Source of the DNA: Tropicimonas sp. IMCC34011
GTDB lineage: Bacteria; Pseudomonadota; Alphaproteobacteria; Rhodobacterales; Rhodobacteraceae
Assembly: GCF_003390865.1 (NCBI RefSeq)
Contig: NZ_QMEJ01000002.1
Span: 434,001 to 498,000 of the forward strand
Length of the DNA: 64,000 bases
Reading direction: 5' to 3'
Shown here: in pieces, positions 59,745 to 64,000 of the stretch
Numbering within the stretch: the stretch's first letter is position 1
Layout: each line of letters opens with the position of its first letter
The notes under the pieces: model-generated
What the model was told of the DNA's origin: nothing
The model's input: only the letters and a program-made list of their open reading frames with translations
Database searches by the model: none
Program-made: the position numbers and the translations under genes

Positions 59745-60509
59745 ATGACCGTCAAAGAGACCGCGCCCGGACGCAAGGTTCTGGCCATCGGCGGCGCCGA
59801 TGCCGCCGACTTCCTGCAGGGCCTCGTGACGTCCGACGTCCGAAAGCTTTCTGAGGGGCCGATCTACACCGCCCTCCTGACGCCGCAGGGCAAGTACCTC
59901 GCCGATTTCTTTCTGATCCAGGACGGCGATCGGATCCTGCTCGACGTGGCGGAGCCGCTGGCCGCGGACCTGCGAAAGCGACTGGCCATGTATCGCCTGC
60001 GCGCCAAGGTGCAGATCGAGGAGACGGAGCTCTACGTCCTGCGCGGGCTTGGTGAGGCGCCCGAAGGGGCCTTCGCGGACCCGCGGGACCCGGCCCTCGG
60101 GTGGCGCATGATCTCGGCGACGCCGGGCGAGGCGTCCGGAACGGATTGGGACAGTCTGCGCGTGGAGGCGGCGATCCCCGAAAGCTGCGTCGAGCTGGTG
60201 CCCAACGAAAGTTATATCCTCGAGCACCGCTTCGCCGATATCGGCGGGGTCGACTTCCGCAAGGGCTGCTATGTCGGTCAGGAGGTCACGGCGAGGATGC
60301 GGCACAAGACCGAGCTGAAGAAAGGTCTGGTGCAGGTCGAGGTCGAGGGGGCCGCGGAGCCCGGCACGCCGATCACCTCGGGCGGCAAGCCGGCTGGGAC
60401 CCTTCACACGGTCGCAGGCTCCCGCGGGCTGGCCTATCTCCGGCACGACCGTATCGGGCCAGAGATGGAAGCGGGCGGGGCGCGCATCAGGGCCGTGCCG
60501 AAGGACTGA
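59745..60509 (+). CDS. ygfZ: YgfZ/GcvT-domain folate-binding protein
   Basis: The 254-residue protein carries the YgfZ signature KGCYVGQEVTARM (residues about 180-192) and GADAADFLQGLVTSDV near the start. YgfZ (IBA57-type) binds folate and helps maintain iron-sulfur cluster enzymes. GGGGAAAGACG precedes ATG 59745. It diverges from the glycosyltransferase gene. Confidence 0.93.
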   Translation: MTVKETAPGRKVLAIGGADAADFLQGLVTSDVRKLSEGPIYTALLTPQGKYLADFFLIQDGDRILLDVAEPLAADLRKRLAMYRLRAKVQIEETELYVLRGLGEAPEGAFADPRDPALGWRMISATPGEASGTDWDSLRVEAAIPESCVELVPNESYILEHRFADIGGVDFRKGCYVGQEVTARMRHKTELKKGLVQVEVEGAAEPGTPITSGGKPAGTLHTVAGSRGLAYLRHDRIGPEMEAGGARIRAVPKD

Positions 60510-60666
60510 CGGCAGGGCCGCTCGCCGATCCGCAGCGGCAGGCGCATCACGGGTTCGGGCGAAACGCCGCCCGCTGGGCCACGTCCGATCACTTCAAAGA
60601 GAAGCAGCGCGCCGGGATCAGCTCCCAAGGCGCGCCGCCAGCACTCTTCGCATCATGACCCCAAGG

Positions 60667-61230
60667 TCAGGCGCGTTCGGAATATTCCATGGTCTCGGTG
60701 TTCACCACGATGTCCTCGTCCTGCCCGACGAAGGGGGGGACCATGACCTTCACGCCATTGTCGAGGATCGCCGGCTTGAAGCTGTTCGCCGCCGTCTGAC
60801 CCTTCACCACCGGCTCGGTCTCGACGACCTTGCAGGTGACCTTCTGGGGCAGCGACGCGCTCAGGGCCTCGCTCTCGTGATACTCGATCTGGATCGTCAT
60901 GCCGTCCTGCAGGAACGGGCGACGATCACCGAGGATCTCTGCGGGAAGCTCGATCTGCTCGTAGGTCTCGGCATCCATGAAGACCAGCATGCCGTCGCTC
61001 TCGTAGAGAAACTGCTGATCCTTCTGCTCCAAGCGCACCCGCTCGACCTTGTCGGCCGACCGAAAGCGCTCGTTGAGCTTGGAGCCGTTCCGGAGGTTCC
61101 TCATCTCGACCTGGGCGAACGCGCCGCCCTTGCCCGGCTTGACGTGGTCGACTTTCACGGCGGCCCACAAACCGCCATCATGTTCAAGTACGTTACCCGG
61201 ACGAATTTCATTGCCGTTGATTTTCGGCAT
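60667..61230 (-). CDS. efp: elongation factor P
   Basis: The 187-residue protein matches EF-P throughout: [36 protein letters not shown] with the modifiable Lys in the KPGKGGAF loop, [20 protein letters not shown] and [17 protein letters not shown] relieves ribosome stalling at proline runs. The modifiable residue is Lys, so a lysine-type modification is expected; no epmA is seen nearby. ATG 61230 fits the family start. Confidence 0.97.
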   Translation of the reverse strand: MPKINGNEIRPGNVLEHDGGLWAAVKVDHVKPGKGGAFAQVEMRNLRNGSKLNERFRSADKVERVRLEQKDQQFLYESDGMLVFMDAETYEQIELPAEILGDRRPFLQDGMTIQIEYHESEALSASLPQKVTCKVVETEPVVKGQTAANSFKPAILDNGVKVMVPPFVGQDEDIVVNTETMEYSERA

Positions 61231-61255
61231 CGCAGCGCCATCCCGCCTATGTAAG

Positions 61256-61283
61256 TTGAAGCTTGGTTGTCTGCCCCTATATC
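61256..61283 (+). promoter_or_regulatory. candidate promoter for the gene at 61459
   Basis: TTGAAG (61256-61261) and TATATC (61278-61283) are 16 bases apart in the divergent region between efp and the small gene at 61459. It would give a leader of about 170 bases. This is a consensus match only. Confidence 0.35.
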
Positions 61284-61458
61284 GCCGGACCAGTAGCCCC
61301 GCAAGCTTACCATATCTTGGGCTCGGAGGCAGTCGGGCATACAGGGAGCCATGCACTGGGCGCAACGTAGCAATGCGTTTGATGGCATACCGAATCGCTG
61401 CAAAAACGTCATATTCGGCGCCAAGCCGGAAAGGCAAGACCGGGAATAAGGATAAGAA

Positions 61459-61791
61459 ATGCGAGATTTCATCGATGGCACGGCCTTCAACCATGAGCAG
61501 GGCCAGCGTGCCCGAAAGCTTTTTGCTGCCGTGGTGCTGGCTGCGCTCGACGACGCGATTGCCGACGACAAGAAGTTCGGCAACGGTCCCGACCAGATTG
61601 CCCGCTGGGCGCGGTCCAAGGACGGGCGCGAAGTTCTGAGCTGTGCCGGTATCGACCCGAACGAGCGTGTGGTCTCTGGCCTCATGGAGTTCGTGGGCAA
61701 GGGTGTAAGGACGTCCGTCGCCCTCTCCCGCGAGGAAAGCGAGCGGCGTCATGCTGCCGAAGCTGCGGCCGAGCAGGCCGAAGCGGCCTGA
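61459..61791 (+). CDS. small conserved protein of unknown function (DUF6280-like)
   Basis: The 110-residue, mostly helical protein begins [25 protein letters not shown] and ends in an Ala/Glu-rich tail. I recall a well conserved Rhodobacterales family with this start, probably DUF6280, but cannot confirm the number. A weak purine-rich ribosome binding site (ATAAGGATAAGAA) precedes the ATG, and a clear intrinsic terminator follows, which supports a real single-gene unit. No motif suggests a function. Confidence 0.82.
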   Translation: MRDFIDGTAFNHEQGQRARKLFAAVVLAALDDAIADDKKFGNGPDQIARWARSKDGREVLSCAGIDPNERVVSGLMEFVGKGVRTSVALSREESERRHAAEAAAEQAEAA

Positions 61792-61799
61792 TGACGGAT

Positions 61800-61826
61800 G
61801 GGCCGGCGGCGATGCGCCGCCGGCCC
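61800..61826 (+). repeat. perfect GC-rich inverted repeat after the small gene
   Basis: GGGCCGGCGGC and GCCGCCGGCCC form a perfect 11-bp stem with a 5-base loop, nine bases past the stop at 61791. There is no U-tract. It may protect the mRNA 3' end or back up the terminator 40 bases on. Confidence 0.6.
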
Positions 61827-61864
61827 CCGCCTCCCTCTCCGGGACGCGATTGCTCCGAGACACG

Positions 61865-61893
61865 CCCCGCGGCATCAGCCGGCGGGGTTTTTT
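61865..61893 (+). terminator. intrinsic terminator of the small gene at 61459
   Basis: CCCCGC pairs with GCGGGG, extended by GGC/GCC around the loop ATCA (one bulged G), and is followed at once by six T residues. Confidence 0.85.
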
Positions 61894-61998
61894 CACTGTG
61901 ACATTCGGGCTGTTGTTATCTGTCGCATGTCCAGCCCATGCGACGGGGTCCGGCCGATCACGGGGCTGGGTCCGGCGCGGCCTCCCGGCGTGTGAGCG

Positions 61999-62976
61999 TC
62001 AGTCGAACCTGCGCAGCTCGAGAGCCCGCTCCACCTCGCGGCGGACGAGTTTGCGGACATTGCGCGTGATGCGCTCGCCGAGACTGCCCTGAAGCTCCCG
62101 GTGGACGATTCGGGTCACCAGCTCGGACAGCGCTGCCTCATCGAGGCCATCAAGGACGTCAGCGCCTGACAGGGCATGTTCGAGGGACGTCGAGAATTCC
62201 TGCTCGGACGGCGCCGTGTGACCGGGCGCGAGGGAGTCGAAGTCGTCCTCGTCACCGGGCCAAGGCAGGTCGTATCCGGGATCGAAGCTGCCCAGGGTAT
62301 CGAGTTCGCGTGGAGCCTGCTCCACGGGCGTCTCCGGCGCGTAGAGGGCACCCTCCTCCGCGCGTGCCCCGGCCTCCCCATCAGGGTCTTCGTCTCGGAG
62401 CGCACGTGCGGCGTCCTCTGCGGCCCGTCCAAGATCGAGGCGTCCGCCGCGGTCCGGCCGGCGATCTGTGTCACTCTCCGACGCGCCGCCATGATGGACG
62501 GAGGCGTCGGGCTTGAACGTCGAGCGGAAGAAGGCGGCGATCTCGTCGTCCGGATCGCCCGTGCGCGTGGCGGCGTCGCCCCTGTCGGGCTCCCACGCCG
62601 CGGGCGCACTGTCGGTATAGGCTTCGATCTCCTCCCACGGGCGCTGCCTGGTGGGCGCCTCGGGGCTGGAGCCCGCAGGCCCAGAAGCCGGCGCTTCGGC
62701 CGGTTCAGGCCCGCTCAGGACCTCTGCCACCTGCGTCAGCGCTGCGGCATCTTCTGCAAAGGGGGCCTCGGGTGGGTATTCCGGCGCGCCCGGGATGTGC
62801 TCGATCCGCTGTGATGGCATCAGGATCAGTGCAGAGGGACGCGGGGCGGGATCATCGTCCCGCCCGATCGCGGGCCGAGTTGCCTCACCCGGACCGAGGA
62901 CAGGGTCCGCGGCAACGAGCCGGCGGATGGACGACAACACATCGCCGGAATCCCGCGCATTGCTTTGTCTGGACAT
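61999..62976 (-). CDS. PopZ-like polar-organising protein candidate (acidic, low complexity)
   Basis: The 325-residue protein has a short N-terminal helix motif DVLSSIRRLVAAD, resembling the SMEDILASIRRII start of PopZ/DUF2497. A long Pro/Glu/Asp-rich, probably disordered middle (residues about 30-270) follows, and a helical C-terminus with LSELVTRIVHRELQGSLGERITRNVRKLVRREVERAL in outline ends it. This three-part layout and the place just downstream of tolC match the popZ locus of other alphaproteobacteria. Overall sequence similarity is weak, so the assignment is from architecture and synteny. Confidence 0.65.
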   Translation of the reverse strand: MSRQSNARDSGDVLSSIRRLVAADPVLGPGEATRPAIGRDDDPAPRPSALILMPSQRIEHIPGAPEYPPEAPFAEDAAALTQVAEVLSGPEPAEAPASGPAGSSPEAPTRQRPWEEIEAYTDSAPAAWEPDRGDAATRTGDPDDEIAAFFRSTFKPDASVHHGGASESDTDRRPDRGGRLDLGRAAEDAARALRDEDPDGEAGARAEEGALYAPETPVEQAPRELDTLGSFDPGYDLPWPGDEDDFDSLAPGHTAPSEQEFSTSLEHALSGADVLDGLDEAALSELVTRIVHRELQGSLGERITRNVRKLVRREVERALELRRFD

Positions 62977-63083
62977 GGCCGCTCCTCAGTCCCCGATAAT
63001 AAGTAGGTTACCGAAGCTCACCACGTCCGACAACGGGGTACGGACCCGGGTGGTATAAGGCGTTGCCCCGATAGGCAGGCCGA

Positions 63084-64000
63084 TCACTGACGCCCGAGAC
63101 GCTCCAGCACCTTGTCGAGCTTCTGACCGCGCGGCGAAAGGTAGGCCGGCGCATCCCTGACGGCATTGTAGTAGGCCGCCGGATCGTAGGTCTGAACGCC
63201 AAGTTCCAGGTGTTCCGCGGTCAACAGACCCATGGCGGACAGCAGCGCGAAGTTCGCGACGTAGCCCTGCGCCTGCGCGTCCACCAGAATGACGCGGGCG
63301 TTCAGCAGATCCTGCTCCGCATCGAGCACGTCGAGCGTCGTCCGCGCACCGAGCCGGGCCTCCTCGCGGATGCCGTCGAAGGCGGTCTGCGCGGCGACGA
63401 TCTGGCGACGGGAGGCATCCACGAGGCCGGCGGTCACGGTCCGCTGCGCCCAGGCGTTGCCGACGGATTGCTCGACCTCCCGCACCGTGCGCAGGAGGCT
63501 GGAGCGGGCCTGATCGCGGCGCGCTGCGGCCTGGCGCTCCAGCGAGGCAAGCTGTCCCCCCCGGTAGATCGGCTGGGAATAGTTGAGGGACGCCGTGCGC
63601 TCCTCGTTCTGCTGGTAGGAATCGGTGGAGCCCGTGATCGACCCGGTGACGGTGGGCATGTAGGCCCCCTCGGCGATCTCGATGCCGATCTCGGCGACGG
63701 TGACCTGCCGCTGCGCCTGAAGGATCGCCGGATGCGTGCGCACAGCGATCTCGCGGGCTTCGGCTTCGGTGGCCGGCAGGGCCGGCGGCGGCGGCGGATC
63801 GGCCAGATCGCCGGGGAAGCGGCCGACGGCGAGCTTGAAGGCTTCGCGCGCGGTGGCGAGGTCGCCCTGCGCGGAGGTCAGCAGGGACCGGGCTTCGGCC
63901 AGGGCGCTTTCGGCCAGCGCCACGTCCGTCCGCGTCACCTCACCCACCTCGAAGCGATCCCTTGCGGCGTTGAGTTCCTGCGTGATGAGCCGGTTGTTGT
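63084..64000 (-). CDS. tolC: TolC-family outer-membrane efflux protein, C-terminal part (cut by window edge)
   Basis: About 305 C-terminal residues are present; the gene begins beyond the right edge. The segments RLITQELNAARDRFEVGEVTRTDVALAESALAEAR (in outline), ASLNYSQPIYRGG, EEARLGARTTLDVLDAEQDLLNARV and NFALLSAMGLLTAEHL are the helical and strand repeats of TolC. TolC forms the trimeric outer-membrane tunnel for RND efflux and type I secretion. No partner exporter is in view. Confidence 0.93.
   Translation of the reverse strand, partial: NNRLITQELNAARDRFEVGEVTRTDVALAESALAEARSLLTSAQGDLATAREAFKLAVGRFPGDLADPPPPPALPATEAEAREIAVRTHPAILQAQRQVTVAEIGIEIAEGAYMPTVTGSITGSTDSYQQNEERTASLNYSQPIYRGGQLASLERQAAARRDQARSSLLRTVREVEQSVGNAWAQRTVTAGLVDASRRQIVAAQTAFDGIREEARLGARTTLDVLDAEQDLLNARVILVDAQAQGYVANFALLSAMGLLTAEHLELGVQTYDPAAYYNAVRDAPAYLSPRGQKLDKVLERLGRQ

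Noticed and set aside
1-64000. CRISPR arrays, insertion sequences, prophage or integrase genes
   Set aside because: No regularly spaced repeats, transposase motifs or integrase signatures were seen when reading through the window.

Overview
The window is high-GC, gene-dense DNA from an alphaproteobacterium, most likely a member of the Rhodobacterales (Paracoccus / Rhodobacter / Roseobacter type). The evidence is a two-piece, circularly permuted tmRNA gene whose tag ends in VAVAA, a trgA-trgB-cysK locus and a phaZ/phaC-phaP-phaR locus as known from Rhodobacter and Paracoccus, a bamE / DUF177-rpmF-plsX-fabH block, and a tolC gene followed by a PopZ-like gene. It reads as chromosome: no replication, conjugation, phage or intact insertion-sequence genes were seen.

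Layout. 1-7.3 kb: 5' part of a UvrD-type helicase, a DUF998 membrane protein, pyruvate carboxylase, a TerC-family protein, tRNA-Gly(GCC) with its promoter, and a PrpF-family isomerase. 7.5-12.3 kb: a cobalamin riboswitch followed by btuB-btuF-btuC-btuD, a complete B12 uptake operon with overlapping genes. 12.4-13.8 kb: an unassigned polytopic membrane protein. 14.1-21.1 kb: a tightly coupled run of seven genes (EEP-family phosphodiesterase, CDP-alcohol phosphatidyltransferase, flippase-like membrane protein, LtaS/OpgB-like sulfatase-fold enzyme, then a sugar-type binding protein and two permeases without an ATPase). It looks like a lipid or phospho-alcohol envelope system and is the least explained part of the window.

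21.2-31.4 kb: an accessory catabolic cluster under an IclR regulator, with an aldehyde dehydrogenase, a LivFGMHK-type importer, an alpha/beta hydrolase, an SCP2-like protein, an SMP-30/gluconolactonase and a beta-hydroxyacid dehydrogenase, arranged around a divergent promoter with a palindrome. 31.4-33.2 kb: a poorer-coding stretch with a small exported protein and an L,D-transpeptidase lipoprotein, ending at tRNA-Ser(GGA). 33.4-36.9 kb: cysK, trgB, trgA and an OlsB-like acyltransferase. 37-41.3 kb: msrB, bamE and the DUF177-rpmF-plsX-fabH block. 41.3-41.65 kb: the permuted tmRNA with its own promoter. 41.8-44.5 kb: RNase E. 44.9-49.5 kb: the polyhydroxyalkanoate locus, with two identical PhaR-type operators in the phaP promoter.

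49.6-64 kb: a secreted hypothetical, a Rieske-FAD oxidoreductase fusion, two alpha/beta hydrolases, two aminotransferases, a PTP-like phosphatase overlapping an MsbA-like exporter, a glycosyltransferase overlapping that exporter tail to tail, a YgfZ-type protein, elongation factor P, a small conserved protein with a terminator, a PopZ-like protein and the C-terminal part of TolC. Starts were moved inward from the longest open frame where a ribosome binding site, signal peptide or overlap with the upstream stop supported it.
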